Below, one piece after another: positions 34,910 to 45,017 of a stretch of DNA of 64,000 nucleotides (within the stretch, counting starts at the first letter, position 1; the number at the start of each line of letters is the position of its first letter). Position numbers and translations under genes: made by a program. Under the pieces are notes generated by a model. It saw only the letters and a program-made list of their open reading frames with translations, made no database searches and was not told the DNA's origin. The stretch lies in the NCBI GenBank assembly GCA_021771815.1, contig JAETOE010000001.1, positions 124,001 to 188,000 of the forward strand. The letters run 5' to 3'. This stretch comes from Roseburia hominis (GTDB lineage Bacteria > Bacillota > Clostridia > Lachnospirales > Lachnospiraceae).

Positions 34910-37654
34910 TTGGCAACAGGGAACAGAAAGAGTACATCCGGCAGAAAGAATACGTCCGGAGGGAAGAAGTCCCAGACAAGCAGAGGGAAGAGTACGCAGG
35001 GACATAAGAAGCAGGCTGCTGCGGCACAGGAAGATTTCACAAGGGAAGTGATCTTATGGATTGTCGTGGCGGTATCTATTTTGTTATTTATCAGTAACTT
35101 TGGCATCGGCGGAACCGTCGGCAATGCGGTCAGCAGATTCTTTTTCGGGCTGTTTGGCCTGATTGCATATATCTTTCCGGTCGTGCTTCTCGTAGGAACG
35201 TTTTTTGCAGTATCCAATAAGGGAAACCGTATTGCGGTCGTGAAGCTGATCGCAACTATTTTGTTCGTCGTGTTTTTGTGTATGTTCATGGAGCTGATCG
35301 TGAAGGGTGAGACTGGCGGTACGGCAATCGACGCTTACCGTTATAGCTTCGAGCATCGTTACGGCGGCGGTCTGGTCGGCGGCTTTTTTGTATGGCTGAT
35401 CTGTCCGAATTTCGGCCTGATCGGTTCGTACGTCATCGACGCGATCATGCTGATTATCTCGCTTGTGCTGATTACAGAGCGTTCCGCGCTGCGTGGCATG
35501 CAGAAGGGCGGACGGAAGGTCTACGAATCGGCGAAGGTCAGCAACGAGAGGCACAGAGAGCGTGCCGAACTGCGCAGGGAAGAGCGCGAACAGAAAAGAG
35601 AGGAACGCGAATTGCGGCGCATGGACCGCAAGGTCGAGGGCGTAGCTATCGATACCAAGGTAGGCGGAGAGATTCCTTCGGCGGAGCGTTCGGATGAGGT
35701 CAACGAGATCAATGCTGCGCCATATATGGAACTTCCGGAGGTCGAAGAGGAGAAGAATATTACGCTGACACCGTCCGCATTTTCGGACGATGCGCTTTCG
35801 GCAGCGGATTCCTCTTTTGGAGCGGCGTCCGATTACGGATCGGAGCCTTCCGAAGCGGAGCTAGAGCAGGCGCTTTCGGCTTCGGTCATGGAACTGACAG
35901 CGGAGGAGCCGAAGATGCCGGAGCCGTTTGGACCTGACGCGATGCCGGAATCGTTTGGACCTGACGCGATGTCGGAGCAGGTATCATTCGATACGGCGTC
36001 CACACTTTCGGCGTTTGACGAAGAAACACCGGAAACGATGGGACAGGCTGTATTCGAAAGAGGAGTGCAACAGGCGACGGGACAGGTTACAGCTAAGGGT
36101 GCGCAGGATCAGTCGGCATCAGAAGAGCCGGAGGATATCGAGGCGGAGATTGCGGCGAATCAGGTAATGGAACGACCGTACATATTTCCTCCGACAAGTC
36201 TATTGGCAAAGGCTGCAGCAAAAGCAGGAGATTCGAGAGCACATCTGCAGGAGACGGCGGCGAAGCTGCAGCAGACTTTGAAGAACTTCGGCGTGAATGT
36301 TACGATTACGAATATAAGCTGCGGTCCTGCGGTCACTCGTTATGAGATTCAGCCAGAAATGGGCGTGAAGGTCAGCAAGATCGTAAATCTGGCGGACGAC
36401 ATTAAGCTCAATCTGGCGGCGGCGGATATCCGTATCGAAGCGCCGATTCCGGGAAAAGCAGCGATCGGCATTGAGGTCCCGAACAAGGAGAATGTGATGG
36501 TATCGTTCCGGGAATTGGTGGAGTCCGAGGAGTTTCAGACAAACGCTTCCAGGATCGCGTTTGGCGTCGGGAAGGATATTGCAGGAAAGGTCACGGTCGC
36601 GGATATCGCGAAGATGCCCCATCTTCTGATTGCAGGTGCGACAGGTTCCGGTAAATCCGTCTGCATCAACACGATTATTATGAGTATCCTCTATAAGGCG
36701 GACCCCAAGGACGTGAAGCTTATCATGGTCGACCCAAAGGTCGTTGAGCTCAGTGTATACAACGGAATCCCGCATCTGATGATTCCCGTCGTGACCGACC
36801 CGAAGAAGGCGGCGGGTGCGCTTGGCTGGGCGGTTGCCGAGATGACCGACCGCTACCAGAAGTTTGCGGACGCATGCGTGCGTGACTTAAAGGGCTATAA
36901 TGCCAAGATCGATTCGCTGCCGACGATCGAGGGTGACCCGAAGCCGGAGAAGCTGCCGCAGATCGTGATCATCGTAGACGAGCTGGCAGACCTTATGATG
37001 GTCGCATCAAGTGAGGTCGAGGAATCGATCTGCCGTCTGGCCCAGCTTGCAAGGGCCTGCGGCATCCATCTGATTATTGCGACGCAGCGTCCGTCCGTCA
37101 ATGTCATTACCGGACTTATCAAAGCGAATATGCCGAGCCGTATCGCGTTTGCGGTGACGTCCGGCATCGACTCGAGGACGATTCTGGATATGAACGGAGC
37201 GGAGAAGCTGCTCGGAAAAGGAGATATGCTCTTCAATCCGCAGGGAATCCCGAAGCCGCTGCGTGTGCAGGGAGCGTTCGTTTCGGACAAGGAAGTATCG
37301 GACGTCGTCGCCTTTATCCGGGAACAGAACGGTCAGGTGACCTACAGCACAGAGATGGAGGAAAAGCTAAACAGCATGGAATCCGCGAATACGACGGTGA
37401 ACATTGATTCAGGTTCCGGCGTTGGAGACGGCAGGGACGCATATTTTGCCGATGCAGCACGTCTTCTGATGGACAAGGAAAAAGGATCGATCGGTATGCT
37501 GCAGCGCTATTTTAAAATCGGCTTTAACCGTGCAGCGCGCATCATGGATCAGCTTGAGGAAGCCGGAATCGTAGGACCCGAGGAGGGCACGAAGCCGCGG
37601 CGCGTACTGATGACGCCGGAGCAGTTCGCCCAGTATGAGGAAGAGTATCTGTAA
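34910..37654 (+). CDS. ftsK: DNA translocase FtsK/SpoIIIE
   Basis: 914-residue ATP-driven DNA pump for chromosome segregation at division or sporulation septa. A basic N-terminal tail is followed by four membrane helices (about 45-190). Then comes a charged, acidic, low-complexity linker (about 195-425) with a repeated PEPFGPDAM / PESFGPDAM unit. The motor follows: Walker [10 protein letters not shown], Walker [11 protein letters not shown]. The C-terminal gamma winged helix ([26 protein letters not shown]) recognises KOPS/SRS. The start is TTG 34910 with GGAGG nine bases upstream. Confidence 0.96.
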   Translation: MATGNRKSTSGRKNTSGGKKSQTSRGKSTQGHKKQAAAAQEDFTREVILWIVVAVSILLFISNFGIGGTVGNAVSRFFFGLFGLIAYIFPVVLLVGTFFAVSNKGNRIAVVKLIATILFVVFLCMFMELIVKGETGGTAIDAYRYSFEHRYGGGLVGGFFVWLICPNFGLIGSYVIDAIMLIISLVLITERSALRGMQKGGRKVYESAKVSNERHRERAELRREEREQKREERELRRMDRKVEGVAIDTKVGGEIPSAERSDEVNEINAAPYMELPEVEEEKNITLTPSAFSDDALSAADSSFGAASDYGSEPSEAELEQALSASVMELTAEEPKMPEPFGPDAMPESFGPDAMSEQVSFDTASTLSAFDEETPETMGQAVFERGVQQATGQVTAKGAQDQSASEEPEDIEAEIAANQVMERPYIFPPTSLLAKAAAKAGDSRAHLQETAAKLQQTLKNFGVNVTITNISCGPAVTRYEIQPEMGVKVSKIVNLADDIKLNLAAADIRIEAPIPGKAAIGIEVPNKENVMVSFRELVESEEFQTNASRIAFGVGKDIAGKVTVADIAKMPHLLIAGATGSGKSVCINTIIMSILYKADPKDVKLIMVDPKVVELSVYNGIPHLMIPVVTDPKKAAGALGWAVAEMTDRYQKFADACVRDLKGYNAKIDSLPTIEGDPKPEKLPQIVIIVDELADLMMVASSEVEESICRLAQLARACGIHLIIATQRPSVNVITGLIKANMPSRIAFAVTSGIDSRTILDMNGAEKLLGKGDMLFNPQGIPKPLRVQGAFVSDKEVSDVVAFIREQNGQVTYSTEMEEKLNSMESANTTVNIDSGSGVGDGRDAYFADAARLLMDKEKGSIGMLQRYFKIGFNRAARIMDQLEEAGIVGPEEGTKPRRVLMTPEQFAQYEEEYL

Positions 37655-37749
37655 ACACGCCCAGATTTTTGCAGCGGATGACGCAAGGATCCGGGCCTAA
37701 GAAAAAATAGACAGAGAATGCCGCAAAAGGCGGCGGGATGGAGGACATT

Positions 37750-39420
37750 ATGAAAAGTGATATCGAAATCGCACAGGAAGCCAAAATGGAGCACATTAAG
37801 GAAGTGGCAGCAAAGCTGGACATCGCAGAGGATGAGCTGGAGCTTTACGGAAAGTATAAGGCAAAGCTGTCGAACGAATTGATGGAGCGCATTTCTGACA
37901 GACCGGACGGAAAACTGATTCTGGTGACCGCTATCAATCCGACGCCTGCGGGAGAGGGGAAGACAACTACGAGCGTGGGCCTTGGGGAGGCATTCGGCAG
38001 GCTCGGGAAGAAAGCTGTGATCGCACTGCGCGAGCCGTCGCTCGGACCGTGCTTTGGCATCAAGGGCGGAGCAGCCGGAGGCGGCTATGCACAGGTCGTG
38101 CCAATGGAGGAGCTAAATCTGCATTTCACGGGGGATTTCCATGCGATTACGTCCGCGAACAATCTGCTTGCCGCGCTTCTTGACAACCATATCCAGCAGG
38201 GCAATGAGCTTGGTATCGACCCGAGACAGGTCGTGTGGAAGCGCTGTATGGACATGAACGACAGGGCGCTGCGCAACATCGTTGTCGGTCTTGGGAGCAA
38301 GATGGACGGTATGGTGAGAGAGGATCACTTTGTTATCACCGTAGCGTCCGAAATCATGGCAATTCTCTGTCTGGCGGATGACATGCATGATTTAAAACGT
38401 CGTCTCGGCAAGATTATTATTGCATATAATTTTGAAGGAAAACCTGTGACGGCTGACGATTTAAAGGCGACAGGCGCTATGGCTGCGCTGCTGAAGGACG
38501 CCCTAAAGCCGAACCTCATCCAGACTTTGGAGCACACCCCGGCGATTGTTCACGGAGGACCGTTCGCGAATATCGCGCACGGCTGCAACAGTGTCCGTGC
38601 TACAAAGACAGCATTAAAACTGGCAGATTATGTCATTACGGAGGCAGGCTTCGGTGCAGATTTAGGAGCCGAGAAGTTCTTTGACATTAAGTGCCGCAAA
38701 GCAGGGCTGTCCCCGGATGCGGTCGTTCTTGTGGCGACGGTCCGCGCTTTGAAATATAACGGCGGCGTGCCGAAGGCAGAGCTTGGAACGGAGAATCTGG
38801 AGGCGTTAAAGAAGGGTATCGTTAATCTGGAGAAGCATATCGAGAATTTGCAGAAGTATGGTGTTCCGGTCGTCGTGACGTTGAATTCCTTTGTGACCGA
38901 CACAAAGGCGGAGACGGACTATGTGGAGCAGTTCTGCAGGGAGCGCGGCTGTGAGTTCGCGCTATCCGAGGTGTGGGAGCACGGCGGCGAGGGCGGTATC
39001 GCGCTGGCAGAGAAGGTACTTTCTACGCTTGAGGAGAAAGAGAGCCATTTCGCACCGCTGTATGCCGATGATCTGACGCTTGAGGAGAAGATCGAGACGG
39101 TCGCAAAGGAAATTTACGGTGCGGACGGGGTGACATATTCTCCGGCAGCGGCAAGAGAACTGAAACGAATCGCGGATATGGGGATGTCGCATTTCCCTGT
39201 CTGCATGGCGAAGACACAGTATTCCCTTTCGGATGACCAGACAAAGCTTGGACGTCCGACCGGATTTACCGTCAATGTAAGAGAGGTCTATGTGTCGGCG
39301 GGCGCTGAGTTCGTCGTTGCAGTTACGGGCGCGATCATGACGATGCCGGGACTCTCGAAGAATCCGGCGGCGTATGGAATCGACGTCAATGACGACGGCG
39401 TGATTACCGGACTATTTTAA
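37750..39420 (+). CDS. fhs: Formate--tetrahydrofolate ligase
   Basis: ATP-dependent formation of 10-formyl-THF from formate, in one-carbon or Wood-Ljungdahl methyl-branch metabolism. 556 residues. The P-loop-like [17 protein letters not shown] is near residue 65. [25 protein letters not shown] and the GEGGIALAE and [10 protein letters not shown] blocks are typical. The start is ATG 37750 after GGAGG; an ATG 12 bases upstream overlaps the ribosome site. folD follows after 14 bases, making a folate C1 pair. Confidence 0.98.
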   Translation: MKSDIEIAQEAKMEHIKEVAAKLDIAEDELELYGKYKAKLSNELMERISDRPDGKLILVTAINPTPAGEGKTTTSVGLGEAFGRLGKKAVIALREPSLGPCFGIKGGAAGGGYAQVVPMEELNLHFTGDFHAITSANNLLAALLDNHIQQGNELGIDPRQVVWKRCMDMNDRALRNIVVGLGSKMDGMVREDHFVITVASEIMAILCLADDMHDLKRRLGKIIIAYNFEGKPVTADDLKATGAMAALLKDALKPNLIQTLEHTPAIVHGGPFANIAHGCNSVRATKTALKLADYVITEAGFGADLGAEKFFDIKCRKAGLSPDAVVLVATVRALKYNGGVPKAELGTENLEALKKGIVNLEKHIENLQKYGVPVVVTLNSFVTDTKAETDYVEQFCRERGCEFALSEVWEHGGEGGIALAEKVLSTLEEKESHFAPLYADDLTLEEKIETVAKEIYGADGVTYSPAAARELKRIADMGMSHFPVCMAKTQYSLSDDQTKLGRPTGFTVNVREVYVSAGAEFVVAVTGAIMTMPGLSKNPAAYGIDVNDDGVITGLF

Positions 39421-39434
39421 GGGGGGGATTATAT

Positions 39435-40277
39435 ATGGCACAAATCATCGACGGAAAGAAAATCTCACAGGAAATCAAGGATGAATTGCGGGAAAAGGTG
39501 GCATCCTTAAAAGAAGAGGGAAAGGAAGCCGCGCTCGCAGTGATTCAGGTCGGAAATGATCCGGCGTCTGGCGTATATGTTGGAAATAAGAAGAAAGCGT
39601 GCGCGTATATCGGCATTCGCTCCCTGTCCTATGAACTCCCGGAGGAGACGACGGAGGAAGAGCTGCTTGCGCTCATAGAAAAACTCAATGGGGATGCGTC
39701 GGTAAACGGCATTCTGGTTCAGCTTCCGCTTCCTTCGCATATTGATGAGGATAAGGTCATTCGGACCATTTCACCGAAAAAGGATGTCGACGGCTTTCAT
39801 CCGGAAAATGTCGGAAAGCTTGTCATCGGCGAACCGGGCTTTGTATCCTGCACGCCTGCAGGCATTATTCAGCTTTTAAAACGTTCCGGAATTGAAATCG
39901 CGGGCAAGAACTGTGTGGTCATCGGAAGAAGCAATATTGTCGGAAAACCGATGGCGCTTCTGATGCTGCGTGAGAATGCCACGGTCACGATTGCGCATTC
40001 CAGAACGCAGGATTTGAAGGAAGTCTGCAAGAGGGCGGATATCCTGATCGTTGCGATCGGAAAGCCGCGTTTTATCACAGCGGACTATGTGAAGGAGGGC
40101 GCGGTCGTCATTGACGTAGGCATTCACCGCAATGAGAACAATAAGCTCTGCGGGGACGTCGCTTACGACGAGGTGATGCCTCATACATCTGCAATCACTC
40201 CGGTTCCGGGCGGAGTGGGACCAATGACCATTGCAATGCTGATGAACAACTGTGTAGAGTCGATGTTGATGTATTAG
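39435..40277 (+). CDS. folD: Methylene-THF dehydrogenase / methenyl-THF cyclohydrolase
   Basis: Bifunctional NADP-dependent enzyme that interconverts 5,10-methylene-, methenyl- and 10-formyl-THF, working directly after Fhs. 280 residues with catalytic Lys in [34 protein letters not shown], the Rossmann motif [17 protein letters not shown], and C-terminal [15 protein letters not shown]. The ribosome site is AAGGGGGGG. Confidence 0.98.
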   Translation: MAQIIDGKKISQEIKDELREKVASLKEEGKEAALAVIQVGNDPASGVYVGNKKKACAYIGIRSLSYELPEETTEEELLALIEKLNGDASVNGILVQLPLPSHIDEDKVIRTISPKKDVDGFHPENVGKLVIGEPGFVSCTPAGIIQLLKRSGIEIAGKNCVVIGRSNIVGKPMALLMLRENATVTIAHSRTQDLKEVCKRADILIVAIGKPRFITADYVKEGAVVIDVGIHRNENNKLCGDVAYDEVMPHTSAITPVPGGVGPMTIAMLMNNCVESMLMY

Positions 40278-40294
40278 TTGAGGGGATATTTCAT

Positions 40295-41449
40295 ATGAAA
40301 TGTGCGAAATGTGGAGCGGAGATGAAAGAGGGATGCATCTACTGCTCCGTGTGTGGGAATGAGGCACAGATCGTGCCGGACTACAGTGTATTGGAAGACG
40401 ATTATCTGCGCTCACTTTTAAAAGATGAGGAAACACCTCGGAAAAGAGGAGAACAATCCCAGGTGAAAAAGAATGTCGACGGCCGGAGGGAGCGGCAACA
40501 GCCACCGAAGAAGAAAATGAGCAATAAAGTGCCTATTTTCGTTGTGTGTGGTATTCTGGTCATACTGATCGCCGCGGGAATCATCGTCAAGGTGACGATC
40601 GATCACAGAAATGCCAATTCCTATGATTATCAGGTGGAGATGGCAGAAAAGGAATCTGTCGACAGGAATTATGAAAATGCGCTTGGGTATTACAAGGCGG
40701 CGCTTTCCTTAAAACCGGACGATATCGCTGTGCGGATGGCGATGACGGACATCTACATGGAGCAGAAGGAATACGACGCCGCAATGGTGCTTTTGATGGA
40801 AATCATCAAGTTGGATGATGCGAATCAGAAGGCGTATGAATACCTGATCCGGATTTATGAAGATGAAGGACAGTACGAGCAGATTATAGAACTGGCAGAC
40901 GATGTTTCCGATGAGAAGCTTGCCGCTCTCTTTGCGGATTATCTGGTGGATCCCCCGGTCATTTCGCCGGAAGAGGGAAAATATCAGGATTATGTTGACG
41001 TCACCATAGATTCCCCGCAAGGCTACGACATCTATTACACCTTGGACGGCTCAGAACCTGACGAGGTGAACGGTATTTATTATAAGGACGAGATTGCACT
41101 GGAAGAGGCAGAAACCTATGAAATCGCTGCCGCCTGCGTCAATGAGAAGGGAATTTGGAGCGAGCCCGCGACGGCAACCTTTAAGATTGAGCTTCTTGCG
41201 CCGGAGTATGCAACGGTGCTCCCGGACGGCGGACGTATCGAGGATATTACCTTTGCGACGATCGAGGCGGAGGAAGGATGCAGTATCTACTACACATGGG
41301 ACGGAACCGATCCGACCACGGCGTCCCCGCGTTATGAGACGCCGCTTGAGATACCGACCGGAAATAATGTGCTGTCGGTACTTGTGGTGAACGATAAGAC
41401 AGGGCTTGACAGCGGTGTTTACCGCACGAATTTTATCTATTATCCGTAA
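40295..41449 (+). CDS. Zinc-ribbon / TM / TPR / tandem HexC-domain membrane protein
   Basis: 384 residues with an unusual modular build. A double-CXXC zinc ribbon (CAKC...CSVC, residues 3-21) is followed by a basic Gln/Lys linker and one membrane helix (about 75-98, FVVCGILVILIAAGIIV). Then come about three TPR units (about 108-210). Last are two chitobiase/hexosaminidase C-terminal-type beta domains (IYYTLDGSEPDEV and IYYTWDGTDPTTA). Topology would put the ribbon inside and the TPR/HexC part outside. It follows folD by 17 bases but is probably unrelated in function. No function can be assigned. Confidence 0.75.
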   Translation: MKCAKCGAEMKEGCIYCSVCGNEAQIVPDYSVLEDDYLRSLLKDEETPRKRGEQSQVKKNVDGRRERQQPPKKKMSNKVPIFVVCGILVILIAAGIIVKVTIDHRNANSYDYQVEMAEKESVDRNYENALGYYKAALSLKPDDIAVRMAMTDIYMEQKEYDAAMVLLMEIIKLDDANQKAYEYLIRIYEDEGQYEQIIELADDVSDEKLAALFADYLVDPPVISPEEGKYQDYVDVTIDSPQGYDIYYTLDGSEPDEVNGIYYKDEIALEEAETYEIAAACVNEKGIWSEPATATFKIELLAPEYATVLPDGGRIEDITFATIEAEEGCSIYYTWDGTDPTTASPRYETPLEIPTGNNVLSVLVVNDKTGLDSGVYRTNFIYYP

Positions 41450-41634
41450 GCATAATACGCTCCGTCGAATAGGCGGTTTGATGTGTTCCTGTTCTATTTT
41501 GCCGATCTGGGCAAGGGAGTATATCAGTCCACACGATCCGTTTCATTTCCGGCGTCCTTGTCGGTAGATTTTCCCGGCATGGACGCCGGCATCGGAAACG
41601 GCGGCGTCTGCCTTTCATCTGTCACATCTGTTTC

Positions 41635-42306
41635 CTAAAACAGTTCTGCGTAAAGTGTTTCGATCATGTGATCCAGAAGGGATTCTTCCAAATCGGGATA
41701 TTTCTTCAGAATCAGGCGTTTCATGACATCGTAGCGTGCGAAATAGAGGAGTTCTTCCTCCTGCGCTTTATCAATGTTCCTGTCGATGTCCTCCCCGTTG
41801 TACAGTTCCAGAAACCACCTGGTAATTTCGGAGAATAACGCGTCTTCCTGTTCCGCTGCGTCTGCAAGACTTTTGATCTGCCTGAAGGAACGGATTCCAA
41901 TGAAGAGGAAAATAAGAAACATGACTCCCATCACGAAATACATCATAATCTTCGTGGTTTCGGGTATGCGGACCGGAAGGATATTGAATGCCAGAAGCAT
42001 CAGAAGAATCAGCCCGCCAATGCCTATGAACGTGAACGTATAGGCGGTAGACTTCATGTCTTCCTTTTTGGCTGCCTGGGAGACGTAGGCGTGCGTGTTT
42101 GATGCAGGGGTGTCGCCCGCTGCAAAAGCCTGCTCAACTACAGATGTATTCGAGCCTGCTTCGATTTCCTGCGTTTCTGCGAAAAAATTATCCGCATCGT
42201 CTGTCTGTGAAGAATCAGTGAGTAAGGAGTCCACGAGCGATACACCGCAGTCAGCGCATTTGGTGATTCCTTTGACATATTCGTTCTTACATATTGGACA
42301 CCACAT
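41635..42306 (-). CDS. Zinc-ribbon membrane protein of unknown function
   Basis: 223 residues. An N-terminal zinc ribbon has CPIC...CADC (3-21). A Ser/Thr/Asp-rich linker follows, then two membrane helices (about 87-110 and 118-138). A charged cytoplasmic C-terminal domain ends in DHMIETLYAELF. It is convergent with the other zinc-ribbon gene at 40295-41449, with 185 bp between. That gap contains only a CCGGCGTCC / GGACGCCGG inverted repeat. Both proteins share the ribbon-linker-TM design, but the rest is unrelated. Confidence 0.65.
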   Translation of the reverse strand: MWCPICKNEYVKGITKCADCGVSLVDSLLTDSSQTDDADNFFAETQEIEAGSNTSVVEQAFAAGDTPASNTHAYVSQAAKKEDMKSTAYTFTFIGIGGLILLMLLAFNILPVRIPETTKIMMYFVMGVMFLIFLFIGIRSFRQIKSLADAAEQEDALFSEITRWFLELYNGEDIDRNIDKAQEEELLYFARYDVMKRLILKKYPDLEESLLDHMIETLYAELF

Positions 42307-42497
42307 GATGTGTACCTCATTTCTTTTAGAATAGCGAATACCGGCAGGGTATCGTTTTATAGTAAAATTATAGGGGATTTTATAGACCGCTGCAACAGGA
42401 TTTGATATAATTTCGAGGTATGAATCGAAGCGCTGATATTTTCGGCGGATGAAAATGTGATTTACATGGAAATGATAAAAGCGCAGGAGGCTTGCGG

Positions 42498-42989
42498 ATG
42501 AAGATTACGATTTTATGCGTAGGGAAAATCAAAGAAAAATTTTACCGGGATGCGATTATGGAATACGAAAAGCGTCTTAGCCGTTACTGTAAGCTTGAAA
42601 TCGTTGAGGTCGCGGATGAAAAGACGCCGGAGGGCGCAGGGGAAGTGCTCGAAGCGCAGATCCGCGCAAAAGAAGGAGAGCGGATGTTTGCACGCCTTGA
42701 AAAGTTCCAGCAGCCAGGGACATTTGTCTGCGCGCTTGCCATCGACGGGAAGCAGCTTGATTCTGTGGAGTTGTCAAGGAAGATCGAGACGCTTGGAACG
42801 GGCGGAACAAGTCATATTGTCTTTTTGATCGGCGGTTCGCTCGGCATGTCGGACGCATTGCTAAAGCGCGCCGACTTTGCGCTTTCTTTTTCGAAAATGA
42901 CGTTCCCGCATCAACTGATGCGCGTGATTCTTCTCGAACAGGTTTACCGTGCGTACCGGATTATGAGCGGGGAACCGTATCATAAGTGA
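42498..42989 (+). CDS. rlmH: 23S rRNA (pseudouridine(1915)-N3)-methyltransferase RlmH
   Basis: SPOUT-fold methyltransferase acting on helix 69 of 23S rRNA in the assembled 70S ribosome. 163 residues with MKITILCVGKIKEKFY at the start. The knotted SAM site is in VFLIGGSLGMSDALLKRAD, and the family ending is FPHQLMRVILLEQVYRAYRI. The start is ATG 42498 after CAGGAGG; an in-frame TTG lies two codons before. A weak -10 TATAAT is seen near 42406. Confidence 0.97.
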   Translation: MKITILCVGKIKEKFYRDAIMEYEKRLSRYCKLEIVEVADEKTPEGAGEVLEAQIRAKEGERMFARLEKFQQPGTFVCALAIDGKQLDSVELSRKIETLGTGGTSHIVFLIGGSLGMSDALLKRADFALSFSKMTFPHQLMRVILLEQVYRAYRIMSGEPYHK

Positions 42990-43032
42990 GGGCAAAGGGG
43001 AACGGAAGGTCTGGAAATTGAAAGGAAATCAT

Positions 43033-44232
43033 ATGAAGAAAATCGAAGAAATCAGAGCAGCATGGAAACAGCAGCCGGATAGCTTTCCAGTTTTTTTGAA
43101 AGAGAACCTCGATATTTTTCCGTATATAACATCCGAACAGAAAAAAGAAAACGAGGCGCTGATACAGGAGTTTTTCCGGAGGATTCAGAAGAAAATTCAG
43201 AAAAAACCGGGCGAAACAGAAGCGCAGAAACAGTGGGAAGAGGAACTGGAACAGGAGTTTTGCGATTTTCTGCAGAAAGAAAAGATGCTTTCCCTTTCCG
43301 AATGGATGAGCAGGGAACTGTTGGATGCGTTTACATGCGAGACAAAGAGTTTCGTGAACCGTGTAAGATCCTTCGACGAAACGCTGAATGAAGCACAGAT
43401 CTGGCAGACCTTGCGAAATTACTTTATCTATGCCATGATCGTAGAAATGCAGGGTGAGACACAGAATGCAAAGAATCCGATTCTGGCATACAGCCTGCTC
43501 TATCCTTATACGGACAATTATATTGATGATGAACAGATTTTGCCGAAAGAGAAAGAGAGATACAACCGGATGATCGCATCCAGGTTAAAGGAAGAACCGG
43601 TATTCCCTCAAAATCCATTGGAAGAGAAGACATGTCGTCTTTTGGATATGATTTTAAACGAATATAAAGGTATGGAACGAAAAAAAGTTGCGTGGACGCT
43701 GTTACAATTATTGGAAGCTCAGAACTGCAGTATCAGACAGCAAAAAGCAGCATTGCCGGAAGAGGAAATTCTGGAAATTTCAATCCGGAAAGGAAGCGCT
43801 TCTGTGCTGGCAGATTATCTGTTTTCAACAGTGGACTGGTTGGAGTATGAAGAAGTATTTTATTTGAAATTCGGATTTCTGTTACAGCTTGTCGATGATC
43901 TGCAGGATATAGAAGAGGACAGGAGGACAGGAAGTCATACTTTGATGACGACGGCGTATGAGCAGCAGACAAGAATCAGGGGACAGCAGTACCTGGAACA
44001 GCGCGTGAACCGCCTGCTCTGGTTTTCCTGGAATGTGATTCGGGAATTTAAACCGAGAAATCCGGGTCTAAAGGGTTTTATTCTGAAAAACTGTGTGGAA
44101 ATTACGCTTCTGACGGCGGCAATAAACCCACAGTTCTTTTCAAAGAAATATCTATTGGCCTTAGAGCCGTATCTGCCGCTTTCACTGGAATTTCTGAAAA
44201 AAATAAAGAAACAGCAGTACATGGGTATGTGA
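43033..44232 (+). CDS. Class I isoprenoid-synthase-like protein
   Basis: 399 residues, predicted all-helical and soluble. Two Asp-rich motifs are positioned as in class I prenyltransferases and terpene synthases. YTDNYIDDEQ (159-168, a DxxxD motif) and VDDLQDIEED (287-296) lie about 125 residues apart, each after a hydrophobic helix. An Arg-Arg-rich HT repeat (DRRTGSHTLMTTAY) follows the second motif. The arrangement recalls class IB large-terpene synthases (YtpB/DUF2600 type) more than FPP synthase. Substrate is unknown. The gene looks AT-richer than its neighbours and follows rlmH by 43 bases with AAAGGAAA. No other terpene gene is nearby. Confidence 0.65.
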   Translation: MKKIEEIRAAWKQQPDSFPVFLKENLDIFPYITSEQKKENEALIQEFFRRIQKKIQKKPGETEAQKQWEEELEQEFCDFLQKEKMLSLSEWMSRELLDAFTCETKSFVNRVRSFDETLNEAQIWQTLRNYFIYAMIVEMQGETQNAKNPILAYSLLYPYTDNYIDDEQILPKEKERYNRMIASRLKEEPVFPQNPLEEKTCRLLDMILNEYKGMERKKVAWTLLQLLEAQNCSIRQQKAALPEEEILEISIRKGSASVLADYLFSTVDWLEYEEVFYLKFGFLLQLVDDLQDIEEDRRTGSHTLMTTAYEQQTRIRGQQYLEQRVNRLLWFSWNVIREFKPRNPGLKGFILKNCVEITLLTAAINPQFFSKKYLLALEPYLPLSLEFLKKIKKQQYMGM

Positions 44233-44279
44233 TAGGGAACCGTATCACAAATCGTGGAGAGAAGACCTGTACCATAGGA

Positions 44280-44315
44280 CAAAAAGAACCCCATCTATAA
44301 TGGATGGGGTTCTTC
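44280..44315 (-). terminator. Intrinsic terminator for the minus-strand lipoprotein gene
   Basis: AAGAACCCCATC / GATGGGGTTCTT perfect 12-bp stem. On the minus strand it is followed by T5 (AAAAA at 44281-44285), so it terminates leftward transcription. Confidence 0.85.
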
Positions 44316-44325
44316 GCTGTCTGAA

Positions 44326-44754
44326 TTATTCTGTAAAATCTCTGCTGTAAAGCTCGGTTCCGTCCGGATTCAAAGCAACGAGACGAATGATAACATTCTC
44401 TGTGCTTGTTTCTTCCATAACCTGTGTACGAACCTCAGAGAATGTGGAAGCATAGCTGTCGAACATGGAATCATAGATCTGTCCAAGCGCCTCAACATTT
44501 GCAGGATCAGAAGTATCGAATGCATCGATTAATGTATAACGGAATACCAATGCATTGGAATCCTCAACTACGATTTCCATGGTGCATCCCATTGCCTCGG
44601 ACTGGGAATTAACGCTGTCTGTGATAGCAGTAAATTCAGACTCATTGTCTGCGTACCAATCCGCAAGAGACGGCTTGCCACCACAAGCTGCAAGTGCGAA
44701 TGTCATAACGAGAGCCAACATAGCTGCAAGAACGGTTGTCAATTTCTTTTTCAT
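44326..44754 (-). CDS. Lipoprotein, DUF4854-like
   Basis: 142 residues. A type II signal peptide ends in the lipobox LAAC (Cys at about 24) followed by GGK. The mature part (ADWYADNESEFTAITDSVN to LNPDGTELYSRDFTE) is acidic, with a DUF4854-type pattern common in Lachnospiraceae. It has its own consensus promoter, a TGGAGG site and a terminator, so it is monocistronic and probably well expressed. It diverges from the nucleoside phosphorylase gene. Function is unknown; the family assignment is from memory of the pattern. Confidence 0.75.
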   Translation of the reverse strand: MKKKLTTVLAAMLALVMTFALAACGGKPSLADWYADNESEFTAITDSVNSQSEAMGCTMEIVVEDSNALVFRYTLIDAFDTSDPANVEALGQIYDSMFDSYASTFSEVRTQVMEETSTENVIIRLVALNPDGTELYSRDFTE

Positions 44755-44818
44755 TATTCATAACCTCCATCTTAAAAATTGTGCGCTCACTTTGCCGAAG
44801 CGCAGTAGTAACAATATG

Positions 44819-44847
44819 ATTTTAGTTATATGAGGCGCTTTTGTCAA
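44819..44847 (-). promoter_or_regulatory. Consensus sigma-A promoter of the lipoprotein gene
   Basis: On the minus strand, TTGACA (its complement TGTCAA at 44842-44847) and TAAAAT (ATTTTA at 44819-44824) have a 17-bp spacer. Confidence 0.8.
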
Positions 44848-44954
44848 GTATTGTTAATAATTTGTCAAAATGTGTCGGAATTACAATGTTCTTATCCGTT
44901 TTGTCACAGATAAGTCCTCCTAATGTTGTTACAAAAACACGCAATATTACAGAG

Positions 44955-44983
44955 TTGAAGAACTAGGACTTCGGTGATACAAT
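44955..44983 (+). promoter_or_regulatory. Candidate promoter of the nucleoside phosphorylase gene
   Basis: TTGAAG (44955-44960) and TACAAT (44978-44983) with a 17-bp spacer. Its predicted start near 44990 supports translation from 45018 rather than the in-frame ATG at 44982. Confidence 0.6.
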
Positions 44984-45017
44984 GAAACTATATAATTCGG
45001 AAGTGGGGGATAATGCA

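Noticed and set aside
34585-35007. 140-codon plus frame spanning the uppP-ftsK junction
   Set aside because: It is out of frame with two secure genes; Arg/Cys-rich composition is typical of a shadow frame.
41433-41634. Coding frame in the gap between the two zinc-ribbon genes
   Set aside because: The 61-codon minus frame has no ribosome site and is Arg-rich. The gap holds only an inverted repeat.
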